Positions 1 to 9,054 of a stretch of DNA of 64,000 nt are shown here, piece by piece (the first letter of the stretch is position 1; each line of letters opens with the position of its first letter). The position numbers and the translations under genes are program-made. The DNA lies in the NCBI RefSeq assembly GCF_002017875.1, contig NZ_MUFV01000002.1:186001-250000 (forward strand), written 5' to 3'. Under the pieces are notes generated by a model. That model worked only from the letters and a program-made list of their open reading frames with translations, was not told the DNA's origin and did no database searches. The stretch is from Deinococcus sp. LM3. Lineage in GTDB: Bacteria > Deinococcota > Deinococci > Deinococcales > Deinococcaceae.

Positions 1-1186
1 CGAGGCCGCCCTCGCCGCTCTCGCCACAGGCGTTCAGGAGTTCCTGGGCGCTGTGGCCGGGCTGGGGCAGGTGGTGTTCCGGGACGCCCCAGTGGGCGGC
101 CATCTGGGCGCGGTGGCGGGGGTCGCGCAGGCTGCGGGCGCCGGGCAGCTGGTCGTTCTTCTGGCCGTGTTCGCGTCCGCCCTGGCCGTTGCCCTGGCCG
201 GTCAGGGTGCCGAAGCCGCCGCCCTGCTTGCCGACGTGGCCGGTCAGGAAGGCGAGGTTGATCCAGGCCTGCACGGTGTCGGTGCCGTGGGTGTGCTGTT
301 CCGGGCCGCGTCCGGTGAGGATCAGTGGCGTGCGGGCGTCGGCGTAGGCGCGGGCCAGGGCGATCAGCTCGGCTTCGGGGACGCCGCACTCGTGGGCCAC
401 GCGGGCCGGGGGGTAGTCGTCGGCGTGCCACAGGACGTCGCTCAGGCCGTGGGCGGGTGCGGTGGGGCGGATGCGGCCCCACTGTTTCATGAGGTGCAGC
501 AGGCCCAGGGCGAGCACGCCGTCCGTGCCGGGGCGCGGCGCGAGGTGCCGCCCGGCGACCTTGACGGTGGGCGTGACGCGCGGGTCGATGGCGTACACGG
601 CCCCGCCGCGGTCCCTGGCGGCCTTGAGGTACTGCATGACGGGCGGGAGCGTCTCGGCGATGTTCGCGCCGACCAGCACGATCAGGTCGCTGCGGGGCAG
701 GTCGTCCAGCGGGAAGCCCAGGCCCCGGTCGAGGCCGAAGGTGCGGTTCAGGGCGGCGCTGGCCGAGGCCATGCAGTAACGGCCGTTGTAGTCGATGTGC
801 GGCGTGCGGAGGGCCACGCGGGCGAATTTGCCCAGCAGGTACGTCTTCTCGTTGGTGAGGCTGCCGCTGCCGAACACGCCCACGCGCTGCGGGGCGCTGT
901 GCACCAGGGGGCCCAGGGCCTCGCGGACGTAGGCCAGCGCCTCGGGCCAGCCGACGGGGACCAGCTGGCCGTCGCGGCGCAGCAGCGGCGTGGTCAGGCG
1001 GTCCGGGTGGCGCAGGTCGTTCAGGGCAGCCAGGCCTTTCTTGCAGACGGTGCCGTGCGCGACCGGGCACTCGCGGGTGGGCGTGGCACGCGTGACCAGG
1101 CCCTGTTCGAGGTGCAGGTCGAAGTTGCACTGCACCGCGCAGTACGGGCAGGTGGTGCGGACGGTGCGGGAAGAGGCCGCGTTCAT
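1..1186 (-). CDS. nasA: Assimilatory nitrate reductase catalytic subunit (N-terminal 395 residues; 3' end outside window)
   Basis: Reduces nitrate to nitrite in the cytoplasm with a Mo-bis-MGD cofactor and an N-terminal [4Fe-4S] cluster. The cluster ligands are visible as Cys13-x2-Cys16-x3-Cys20 and Cys48 followed by KKG. Further on, the motif YNGRYCMAS carries the Cys expected to bind molybdenum, as in NasA/NapA enzymes, and GRGPEQH is a typical cofactor-binding segment. The ATG at 1186-1184 is the first start in frame with the Cys motif, and there is no clear Shine-Dalgarno sequence before it. It is transcribed away from nirB, so the intergenic region from 1187 to 1415 must hold both promoters. 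Only about half of the usual 700-900 residues is inside the window. Confidence 0.93.
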   Translation of the reverse strand, partial: MNAASSRTVRTTCPYCAVQCNFDLHLEQGLVTRATPTRECPVAHGTVCKKGLAALNDLRHPDRLTTPLLRRDGQLVPVGWPEALAYVREALGPLVHSAPQRVGVFGSGSLTNEKTYLLGKFARVALRTPHIDYNGRYCMASASAALNRTFGLDRGLGFPLDDLPRSDLIVLVGANIAETLPPVMQYLKAARDRGGAVYAIDPRVTPTVKVAGRHLAPRPGTDGVLALGLLHLMKQWGRIRPTAPAHGLSDVLWHADDYPPARVAHECGVPEAELIALARAYADARTPLILTGRGPEQHTHGTDTVQAWINLAFLTGHVGKQGGGFGTLTGQGNGQGGREHGQKNDQLPGARSLRDPRHRAQMAAHWGVPEHHLPQPGHSAQELLNACGESGEGGL

Positions 1187-1415
1187 GGGGGGAGCCTGAC
1201 GGCCAGCGTGAGAAAAGTCAAGGCCAATTTTGCAAGCTGTTAAACTTTTTCGTTACAATTTGTCGAACCGACCAGAAAAATGTGGTTGATGTCCGGTCAT
1301 TTGTTCAATCTGGCCATAAAAACTTGACAAACCGTTCAGAATCCGGCTCAATGTCCGCAGCAGTCGCCACCGCACCCGCCAGCCGCCCGCTGGCCGCGAC
1401 GTGCCCGGAGGACCC
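1187..1415. promoter_or_regulatory. Divergent nasA / nirB promoter region
   Basis: This gap is AT-richer than its surroundings from about 1217 to 1345. On the + strand TTGACA at 1324-1329 is a good -35 box, but the hexamer 17 nt downstream (CTCAAT) is a weak -10, so nirB may need an activator. I found no certain palindrome of a named nitrogen or nitrate regulator. Confidence 0.45.
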
Positions 1416-3965
1416 ATGACCCCAACCCATCCCCCCCGCCCCGCGCACGTCGTGATCATCGGCAGCGGCATGGTCGGCCACCGCCTGGTCCAGAAGCTGC
1501 GCGACCAGGCAGACGCCGGGGCACTGAACATCACGGTCATCAGCGAGGAGGGCCGCCTGGCCTACGACCGGGTGCACCTCAGCAGCCACCTCGACGACCC
1601 GCAGCCCGACCTGTCACTGGCCACCGACGCCGAGTACGCCGCTCAGGGCGTGAACGTCGTGTACGGCCGCGCCACGGACGTGAACCTGCACACGCGCGAG
1701 GTGACGGTCGCCGGGCGCACCCTGACGTACGGCGCGCTGGTGTTCGCCACCGGCTCCGTACCGTTCGTGCCGCCCGTGCCGGGCCGGGAAGCCGGCGGGT
1801 GCTTCGTGTACCGCACTCTGGACGACCTGGACGCCATCCGTGAGGCCGCCCGCAGCGCCCGCACCGGCGTTGTGATCGGCGGCGGCCTGCTGGGCCTGGA
1901 AGCGGCGGGCGCGCTGCGCAAACTGGGTCTGGACACCCACGTCGTGGAGTTCGCGCCGCACCTGATGCCCGCCCAGCTGGACGCCGAGGGCGGGGCCACA
2001 TTGAGGCGCACCATCGAGGGCCTGGGCATCGGCGTGCACACCGGGAAATCCACGGCAGCGATCACCAGCGGCGAGCAGGGCCGCGTGACCGGCCTGGACT
2101 TCACGGACGGCACCCGCCTGGAGACGGAGCTGCTGGTGTTCAGCGCCGGGATTCGCCCGCGCGACGATCTGGCCCGGCAGACGGGCCTGACGGTCGGGGA
2201 GCGCGGCGGCATCCGGATCGACGACACGGGCCGCACGAGCGACCCGCACGTGTACGCCGCCGGCGAGTGCGCCCTGCACGACGGCCGCATCTACGGACTG
2301 GTGGCGCCCGGCTACCAGATGGCCAGGGTCGTGGCGGCCAGCGTCCTGACGGACCTGGGCCTGCTGACCGGCGAGCCCCCGCTGTTCCGGGGCGCGGACC
2401 TGAGCACCAAGCTGAAACTGCTGGGCGTGGAGGTCGCCTCGTTCGGGGACGCCAAAGGCACCACCGAAGGCTGCCGCACCGTGTCTCTGAGCGACAACGT
2501 GCGCGGCACGTACTCCAAGCTGGTCGTCAGCGCCGACGGCAGCCGCGTACTGGGCGGCCTGCTGGTCGGCGACACCGCCCGCTACGCGGATCTGCTGGAC
2601 CTGACGCTGTCCGGCACGCCGCTGACCGTGCCACCCGAGACGCTGATCGTGCCGCCCCTGCCCGGCACCGGACTGGCCGCCACGGGCGACACGCTGATCT
2701 GCTCGTGCGAGAACGTGCGCGCCAGCGCCCTGTGCGCCGCCGTGCAGGACGGCGCGCGCGACGTGACCAGCCTGAAGAAGTGCACGGGCGCCGGCACCGG
2801 CTGCGGCGGCTGCGTGCCGAACATGCACGGCCTGCTGCAGACTGAACTGCGCCGCCTGGGCGTGGCGGTCACTAACCACCTGTGCGAGCACTACGCGCAC
2901 TCCCGCCAGGAACTGTTCGATCTGATCCGCGTCCGGGGCCATGCGACCTGGGACAAGGTGCTCGCCGCGCACGGCAGTGGCCTGGGCTGCGAGATCTGCA
3001 AACCCGCCGTGGGCAGCATCCTGGCCAGCCTGCATAACGACCTGGTGGTCGCGCCGCAGCACGCGCCATTGCAGGACACGAACGACGCGTTCCTGGCGAA
3101 CATCCAGAAGAACGGCACGTACTCGGTCATGCCGCGCGTGCCGGGCGGCGAGATCACCGCCGACGGACTGATCGCCATCGGCGCGGTCGCCAAACGCTTC
3201 GGGCTGTACTGCAAGATCACGGGCGGGCAGCGCATCGACCTGCTCGGCGCGCACGTGGACGACCTGCCCGCCATCTGGGAGGAACTCATCGCCGCCGGTT
3301 TCGAGAGCGGGCACGCGTACGGCAAGAGCCTGCGCACCGTCAAGAGCTGCGTCGGCAGCACATGGTGCCGCTACGGCGTGCAGGACTCCACCAGTCTCGC
3401 CGTGCGCCTGGAACTGCGCTACCGGGGCCTGCGCAGCCCGCACAAACTGAAGAGCGGCGTGTCCGGCTGCACCCGCGAGTGCGCCGAGGCCCGCAGCAAG
3501 GACTTCGGGATCATCGCCACCGAGCGCGGCTGGAACGTGTACGTCGGCGGGAACGGCGGCGTGACACCCAAGCACGCCGTGCTGCTCGCCAGTGACCTGA
3601 GCGAGGACGGGGTCATCACGCTGCTCGACCGCTACCTGATGTTCTACGTGCGGACCGCCGACCGCCTCCAGCGCACGAGCACGTGGTTGGAGAACCTGGA
3701 CGGCGGCCTGGAGTACCTGCGGAGCGTGATCGTCGACGACCGCCTGGGCATCTGCGCCGAACTGGACGCCGCGATGGCCCGCCACGTCGGCAGTTACCGC
3801 GACGAGTGGGCGGCCGCCGTGCAGGACCCGGCCATCCGCGCCCGCTTCCGCACCTTCGTGAACTCCGACGCCCGTGACGACGGCATCCAGTGGGTGGATG
3901 AACGCGGCCAGATCCGCCCCGCCGACAACCCGCACCTGTACCCGCTGCCCCTGGGCGGCGACTGA
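1416..3965 (+). CDS. nirB: Nitrite reductase (NAD(P)H) large subunit, siroheme/[4Fe-4S]
   Basis: Reduces nitrite to ammonium with NAD(P)H in the cytoplasm. 849 residues, the normal NirB length. Domains in order: FAD/NAD(P) Rossmann pair (IIGSGMVGHRL near the N-terminus, VVIGGGLLGLEAA near 155), a BFD-like [2Fe-2S] domain (CSCENVRAS, then KKCTGAGTGCGGC, about 430-475), and the ferredoxin-like and siroheme/[4Fe-4S] domains with SCVGSTWC and KSGVSGCTREC supplying the cluster cysteines (about 650-695). GGAGGA at 1407-1412 places the start at ATG 1416, not at the upstream GTG 1401. The stop codon TGA is the first part of a TGATACGGATTCCG repeat end. First gene of nirB-nirD-hemD. Confidence 0.97.
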   Translation: MTPTHPPRPAHVVIIGSGMVGHRLVQKLRDQADAGALNITVISEEGRLAYDRVHLSSHLDDPQPDLSLATDAEYAAQGVNVVYGRATDVNLHTREVTVAGRTLTYGALVFATGSVPFVPPVPGREAGGCFVYRTLDDLDAIREAARSARTGVVIGGGLLGLEAAGALRKLGLDTHVVEFAPHLMPAQLDAEGGATLRRTIEGLGIGVHTGKSTAAITSGEQGRVTGLDFTDGTRLETELLVFSAGIRPRDDLARQTGLTVGERGGIRIDDTGRTSDPHVYAAGECALHDGRIYGLVAPGYQMARVVAASVLTDLGLLTGEPPLFRGADLSTKLKLLGVEVASFGDAKGTTEGCRTVSLSDNVRGTYSKLVVSADGSRVLGGLLVGDTARYADLLDLTLSGTPLTVPPETLIVPPLPGTGLAATGDTLICSCENVRASALCAAVQDGARDVTSLKKCTGAGTGCGGCVPNMHGLLQTELRRLGVAVTNHLCEHYAHSRQELFDLIRVRGHATWDKVLAAHGSGLGCEICKPAVGSILASLHNDLVVAPQHAPLQDTNDAFLANIQKNGTYSVMPRVPGGEITADGLIAIGAVAKRFGLYCKITGGQRIDLLGAHVDDLPAIWEELIAAGFESGHAYGKSLRTVKSCVGSTWCRYGVQDSTSLAVRLELRYRGLRSPHKLKSGVSGCTRECAEARSKDFGIIATERGWNVYVGGNGGVTPKHAVLLASDLSEDGVITLLDRYLMFYVRTADRLQRTSTWLENLDGGLEYLRSVIVDDRLGICAELDAAMARHVGSYRDEWAAAVQDPAIRARFRTFVNSDARDDGIQWVDERGQIRPADNPHLYPLPLGGD

Positions 3966-3990
3966 TACGGATTCCGTCTGTTTCGCTGAC
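3962..3990 (+). repeat. Repeat family remnant R1 (one terminal end only)
   Basis: CTGATACGGATTCCG followed by TCTGTTTCGC matches the first ~30 bases of the full copy at 5996-6135. The interior and the other end are missing. Its TGA (3963-3965) is the nirB stop codon. Confidence 0.75.
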
Positions 3991-4071
3991 CTCTCCCTGA
4001 CCCCCGCCCCCCACCCTGACCGCGACGCCCACTCCACGCGCCCTCGCTGGCCGCACCTGCAAGGAGCCTGC

Positions 4072-4440
4072 ATGACCCTCACCGTCTCCCCCATCCCACC
4101 TGCCCTGCCCTGGACGCGCGTGTGCGCCGTCAGCGACATCCTGCCCGGCACGGGCGTGTGCGCCCTGATCGCGGGGCAGCAGGTCGCGGTGTTCCGCGTC
4201 GCTGGGCGCGTGTTCGCCCTGGGCAACCTCGACCCGTTCACCGGTGTGGGCGTGCTCTCGCGCGGCCTGACCGGCAGTTACACCCGCGACGGTCAGACCC
4301 GCCTGAAGGTCGCCTCGCCCCTGCTGAAACACACCTTTGACCTCGAAACCGGCGAGAGCCTGGAAACCCCCGGCGTGCGCGTTCCCGTGTACGCCACCCG
4401 CACCGAAGGAGGTGACGTATGGACTGGTTCGCTGGCCTGA
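4072..4440 (+). CDS. nirD: Nitrite reductase small subunit (Rieske-like)
   Basis: 122 residues, the normal size for NirD, the small partner of NirB. The Rieske fold is recognisable from the strand pattern (AVFRVAGRVFALGNLDP, then LLKHTFDLETGESL), but Rieske cluster Cys/His ligands are not conserved, as is usual for NirD, so it binds no cluster. AAGGAG at 4061-4066 fits the ATG at 4072. The gene follows nirB after a 106-nt gap that contains repeat remnant R1, and its last 22 nt overlap the start of the hemD-type gene, which implies translational coupling. Confidence 0.93.
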   Translation: MTLTVSPIPPALPWTRVCAVSDILPGTGVCALIAGQQVAVFRVAGRVFALGNLDPFTGVGVLSRGLTGSYTRDGQTRLKVASPLLKHTFDLETGESLETPGVRVPVYATRTEGGDVWTGSLA

Positions 4441-5252
4441 ACGTACTGAGTCTGGAATCCCGCCGCAGTGAAGAGATGGACACCCTGATCCGCAAGTATG
4501 GTGGCGTGCCCCAGGTCGCCCCCAGCATGCGCGAGATGAAACTGGACCTGAGCGCACCGCTCGCGCAGTTCGAACGCGACCTGAACGCCGGGGACATTCA
4601 CGCGGTCGCCTGCCTGACCGGCGTCGGCACCCGCATGTTCCTGAAAGAACTCGCGGCCCGTGACCCGCAGCACCTCGAGACCCTGCGCGGCGTGCCGTTC
4701 GTGTCGCGCGGCAGCAAACCCGCCCAGGCCCTCAAGACCTTCGGGCTGAGCAGCACCATCGTCCCCAAACCCAGCACCTGGCATGAGGTGCAGGAGCACC
4801 TGATCGCCACGCTGGAACGCGGGCAGCACGCCGTGATCCTCGAGTACGGCGAGGCCGTCCCGACCGCCATGCTGCGCGAACTCGGGTACGCCGGGATCCG
4901 CGTGACGAGCGTGCCGGTGTACCGCTGCGCGTTCCCGCAGGACACCGCCCCGCTGGCCAGGGCCGTGCGGGACGTGATCCTGGGCGGCCCGGACATCCTG
5001 CTGCTGTCGAGCGGCACGCAGATCCTGCACTTCCTGAAGTACGCCGAGAAACTGAACCTGCTCGAAGAGGCCCGCGCCGGCCTGCACCGCATGGTCGTGG
5101 TGTCCATCGGCCCGGCGTGCAGTGAGGCCGCCGCCGACCTGGGCCTGCGCATCGACCTGGAAGCCAACCCGCACAAGATGGGCATCCTGGTCCGCACGGC
5201 CGCCGAGCACGGCCCGGCGATCCTGGCCGCGCGTCTGGGCCGCACCGGCTGA
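4419..5252 (+). CDS. hemD: Uroporphyrinogen-III synthase family protein (HemD)
   Basis: Cyclises hydroxymethylbilane to uroporphyrinogen III, the precursor of siroheme; in this operon the likely purpose is to supply the NirB cofactor. 277 residues, the normal length, with the two-domain HEM4 pattern: LSLESRRSEEM at the N-terminus, VACLTGVGTR near 65, FVSRGSKPAQAL near 100, LLLSSGTQILHFL near 190 and VSIGPACSEAA near 230. The start follows GGAGGTGACGT inside nirD. Its stop codon TGA overlaps the first bases of repeat copy R2. It could be the nitrite-specific paralogue of a second, heme-dedicated copy elsewhere. Confidence 0.88.
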   Translation: MDWFAGLNVLSLESRRSEEMDTLIRKYGGVPQVAPSMREMKLDLSAPLAQFERDLNAGDIHAVACLTGVGTRMFLKELAARDPQHLETLRGVPFVSRGSKPAQALKTFGLSSTIVPKPSTWHEVQEHLIATLERGQHAVILEYGEAVPTAMLRELGYAGIRVTSVPVYRCAFPQDTAPLARAVRDVILGGPDILLLSSGTQILHFLKYAEKLNLLEEARAGLHRMVVVSIGPACSEAAADLGLRIDLEANPHKMGILVRTAAEHGPAILAARLGRTG

Positions 5253-5389
5253 TACGGACTCCGATTGAATGGGCTGCAAAGCCCGCTGGGTCCGAGCGAA
5301 GCGAGTGGGAGAGAAACGGGTTCCGGACGTGAAGCTGACAAGCCGGCGATGTTCCGGGTTGTCGGCGAAACAAACGGAATCCGTATGAC
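5249..5389 (+). repeat. Full copy R2 of the CTGATACGG...CCGTAT repeat
   Basis: About 140 bp. It begins CTGATACGGACTCCGATTGA and ends GGAATCCGTATGA, giving imperfect terminal inverted repeats of about 14 bp. Inside are an N-terminal-side hairpin (GGGCT-GCAA-AGCCC) and a sequence CGAGCGAAGCGAGTGGGAG shared with R3. The hemD stop codon lies in its first bases. Confidence 0.9.
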
Positions 5390-5404
5390 GGGCGCAGCGG
5401 CGGA

Positions 5405-5445
5405 AGCAGGGAGGAGCGCTGTCCGGACCGGCGCTCCTTCCTGCT
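5405..5445 (-). terminator. Hairpin downstream of the PAS gene
   Basis: Arms AGCAGGGAGGAGCGC (5405-5419) and GCGCTCCTTCCTGCT (5431-5445) pair with one mismatch around an 11-nt loop. It lies 50 nt past the PAS gene stop. No long T-run follows. Confidence 0.6.
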
Positions 5446-5495
5446 GCTGTTTCCGTGTGCTGCCGGGTGCTGCCTCCAGGAGGGCCCGCCGCCGC

Positions 5496-5894
5496 TCAGC
5501 CGCTGACGGGGGCGGGCTGGGTGGGTGCCGGGACGGGCAGACCCTGGATCTGCGAGACGAAGAAGGCGGGGCCGCCGTCGTCTCCGAGGATCATGGAGAC
5601 GTTCAGCTGCGCCCACAGCAGTTCACCGTTCGCGTGCCGGTAGCGTTTGCGCATCTCGTACTGGGTGATGTCGCCGTCCATCAGCTGGCGCAGCAGGGTC
5701 AGGTCCGCGTCGAGGTCGTCTGGGTGGGTGATGTCCTGAAAGGTCAGGGTCAGCAGACGCTCGCGCGGGTAGCCCAGCAGGGCGCACAGGGCGTCGTTCA
5801 CGGTCATGAATCGCCCCAGCGGGGAGACCAGCGCCATGCCGATGGGCGACTTCTTGAACATCGCGACGAACAGCTGCGTTTCAAGGTCGGACAT
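5496..5894 (-). CDS. Single-PAS-domain protein
   Basis: 132 residues that form one PAS fold and nothing else: SPIGMALVSPLGRFMTVNDA, LCALLGYPRERLLTLTFQDI, THPDDLDADLTLLRQLMDG, then the PAC-like strand ELLWAQLNVSMIL. There is no kinase, GGDEF or HTH output domain, so it must act on a partner protein or bind a ligand. ATG 5894 (MSDLETQ) is chosen because the fold begins there; the extended frame upstream runs into repeat R3. TACAAT at 5926-5921 is a possible -10. The gene sits alone between two inverted copies of the repeat. Confidence 0.8.
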   Translation of the reverse strand: MSDLETQLFVAMFKKSPIGMALVSPLGRFMTVNDALCALLGYPRERLLTLTFQDITHPDDLDADLTLLRQLMDGDITQYEMRKRYRHANGELLWAQLNVSMILGDDGGPAFFVSQIQGLPVPAPTQPAPVSG

Positions 5895-5995
5895 ACGGCG
5901 GCCTCGTGAGGAACATGACCCATTGTAGGACATCCGGCGGCCGGTTCCCGCCATGGTGGCGGCGCAGGGCAAGGCACCCACCGCTCTGCCGATCA

Positions 5996-6135
5996 CTGAT
6001 ACGGATTCCGTTTGTTTCGCCAACAATCCGGAACTTCACCGGATTGCCGGCTCCACGTCCGGAACCCGCCCCGCTCCCACTCGCTTCGCTCGGATTGAAC
6101 GGGCTTTGCAGCCCATTCAATCGGAGTCCGCATGA
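5996..6135 (-). repeat. Full copy R3, inverted relative to R2
   Basis: Begins CTGATACGGATTCCG and ends CGGAGTCCGCATGA. The reverse complement aligns with R2 over the full length. It contains both hairpins clearly: CAATCCGG...CCGGATTG, and GATTGAAC-GGGCT...AGCCC-ATTCAATC. With R2 it brackets the PAS gene. Confidence 0.9.
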
Positions 6136-6158
6136 TAATGATTTGCTATTCTCAATAG
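6134..6158 (+). promoter_or_regulatory. Fur-like box and leaderless promoter of the iron-binding protein gene
   Basis: GATAATGAT at 6134-6142 matches the left half of the Fur consensus exactly, and ATTCTC further on gives an imperfect inverted partner of GATAAT. TATTCT at 6147-6152 is followed by 6 nt and the ATG, the spacing expected for a leaderless transcript; no Shine-Dalgarno is present. The promoter abuts the end of repeat R3. Confidence 0.5.
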
Positions 6159-7106
6159 ATGCGTGTCCTGCTTCCCCTCACCCTGACCCTCCTGACCGGC
6201 GCCGCTGGGGCTGCGGGCTACCCCGTGACCGTCACCCACACCTCCGGGCAGACGACCCTGCGCGCCGAACCCCGCCGGGTCGTCGCGCTCGGCCCGCACG
6301 CCCTGGACCTGCTGCTCTCTCTCGGCGTGCAACCCGTCGGGTACGGCGAGGCCTCGCACATCGCCACGCGCGACTACGGCTCCCCCATCCGCCAGATCCG
6401 CTACCTGGGCAGCCGCGTGACCGGCGCACCCATCAACGTCGGGGACCGCTTCAACCCCAACCAGGAAGTGCTGCTGTCCATGAAACCCGACCTGATCGTC
6501 GGCGAGAACTACGCCGCCGCGAACTACCCGGCCCTGACCCGGCTGGCCCCCACCCTGCTGTTTCACGGCATCCACAGCGGCGACTGGCAGAAGAGCATCG
6601 TGACGCTGGGCCGCGCCTTGAACCGCGAACCGCAGGCCAGAGCGGTCCTGAACCGCCACGCGACCTTCATCCGCCGCGCCGCGCAGGACGTGCCCGCCCC
6701 GCTGCGCGGCGCCCGCGCCCTGGTCGTCTGGAACGCCGGAGGCCCGCAACGGGACGTGTTCACGGTCCTCGGGCCACGCGACTGGACCGGCGGGTTCTTC
6801 CAGAGCCTGGGCTTCCGGCTGACCCTGCCCGGCAGCGCCGACCCCGCCCTCGGCGAGGGCTACCGCAAGGTCAGCAGCGAGGCCCTGGCCAGCCTGGACG
6901 CCGACGTGGTCTTCCTGATCGCGTCGAGCCGCAACACCACCGCGCAGGCCCGCCGCGACTGGCAGGCCAACCCGCTCGCGCAGCGCCTGAACGCCAGCCG
7001 CAGCGGCCGCGTGTACGTCCTGGACGCGCAACTGTTCAGCCGCCTGCGCGGCTCCATCGCCGAGGAACTGATGGTCCGCGAACTCCAGCGGCAGTGGAAG
7101 CCCTGA
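6159..7106 (+). CDS. Ferric-chelate/hemin ABC transporter substrate-binding protein (FecB/BtuF family)
   Basis: 315 residues with a signal peptide (LPLTLTLLTGAAGAAG). The class III binding-protein fold is shown by RRVVALGPHALDLLLSLGV, VGYGEASHI, MKPDLIVGENYAA and the C-terminal DADVVFLIASSR plus RSGRVYVLDAQLF. It should capture a ferric siderophore or heme outside the membrane and pass it to the neighbouring permeases. It is transcribed toward the leftward iron operon and has no own permease, so it probably shares that transporter. A Fur-like box covers its promoter. Confidence 0.85.
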   Translation: MRVLLPLTLTLLTGAAGAAGYPVTVTHTSGQTTLRAEPRRVVALGPHALDLLLSLGVQPVGYGEASHIATRDYGSPIRQIRYLGSRVTGAPINVGDRFNPNQEVLLSMKPDLIVGENYAAANYPALTRLAPTLLFHGIHSGDWQKSIVTLGRALNREPQARAVLNRHATFIRRAAQDVPAPLRGARALVVWNAGGPQRDVFTVLGPRDWTGGFFQSLGFRLTLPGSADPALGEGYRKVSSEALASLDADVVFLIASSRNTTAQARRDWQANPLAQRLNASRSGRVYVLDAQLFSRLRGSIAEELMVRELQRQWKP

Positions 7107-7139
7107 CTGCACCCTCCAGCTGACCGACAGACCAGACAG

Positions 7140-7174
7140 AACGCGTGCCCCCGACCTGTGCAGGGGCGCGCGTT
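7140..7174. terminator. Bidirectional hairpin between convergent iron genes
   Basis: AACGCGTGCCCC (7140-7151) pairs with GGGGCGCGCGTT (7163-7174), one mismatch, 11-nt loop. It lies between two convergent stop codons. Confidence 0.65.
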
Positions 7175-7198
7175 CGGCTGGAGTAACCGGAATCCGGT

Positions 7199-8037
<839 letters not shown>

Positions 8038-8041
<4 letters not shown>

Positions 8042-9054
8042 GGAGTTTTCCTCAGCAGGTACAGGAAGTACGGCGCGCCGACCAGGGTGGTCAGCAGTCC
8101 GGCCGGGACTTCCAGGGGGGGCAGCAGCGTGCGGCCCAGCGTGTCGGCCGCCAGGACCAGCGCCGCGCCCAGCAGCATCGAGACCGGCAGGGCGCGGGCG
8201 TGCCGCGCGCCGACCAGCAGCCGCGCCACGTGCGGGGCGAGCAGGCCCACGAAGCCCAGGATACCCGCGCCGGTCACGGCGGCGCCCGCCAGGGCCACGC
8301 CCACGCCCAGCGCCAGCAGCCGCGAGGGGTTCACGCGCGTCCCGAGGCTGGTGGCGAGGTCCTCGCCGAGGTTCAGGATGTCCAGCGTGCGGTGCAGCAC
8401 CCACGCGGCGGGCAGCAGCACCAGCGCCCACGGGAGCAGGCGCGCGGCGCGGACGCTGTCGGCGCCGTACACGGTGCCGGTCAGGAAGGTCAGGGCGCTG
8501 CCCAGGCCGTCGGGCGCGCGGACGAGGACGAGTTGCTGCGCGGCCCCCAGCGCGGCGGCCACGGCCACGCCCACCAGCGCCAGTCGTACCGGGTGCAGCC
8601 GCCCGCCGCGTTCCTGCGCGAGCAGCAGCACCAGCCCGAAGCCGCCCCACGCGCCGGCCAGCGCCGCCCACGGCAGGCCGCCGGGAGGCGCGGCGGGCCA
8701 CGCGAGCAGGAACACGGTTGCGGCCAGTCCCGCCCCGGCCCCCACGCCGATCAGGTCCGGCGAGGCGAGCGGGTTGCGGATCACGCCCTGCATGACCGTG
8801 CCGGACGCGGCGAACATCGCGCCGCACAGCAGCGCCACAGCCACGCGCGGGGCGCGCAGCTCCAGCACGAGTTGACGGGTCAGGTCGTCCCCGCCGCCCA
8901 GCAGGGCCGCCAGCACCGAGCGGGCCGGGGTCGGGACGGCGCCCAGCCCCAGCGCCAGGATGCCCAGCACGGCGCACAGGGCGGCCAGGATCACGGCGAC
9001 CGTGACGGCGCGGGCGGTCGTGAAGCGCGGCGCGCCTCCGGGAAGGGCGGTCAC
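8038..9054 (-). CDS. Iron-siderophore ABC permease (FecCD family), second
   Basis: 338 residues with about nine to ten membrane segments. Family motifs: GTVMQGVIRNPLASPDLIGV, LGEDLATSLGT (the ATPase-contact loop) and GFVGLLAPHVARLL. The start is GTG 9054, overlapping the preceding binding-protein stop as GTGA; a longer frame upstream is only a reading of that gene in another frame. With the permease at 10064-11050 it should form a heterodimer, as in FecCD, since the operon has only one ATPase. Confidence 0.93.

Noticed and set aside
1614..4241. 875-codon open frame antisense to nirB
   Set aside because: High-GC shadow: low-complexity Ala/Gly/His/Gln composition, no motif, and nirB on the other strand is unmistakable.
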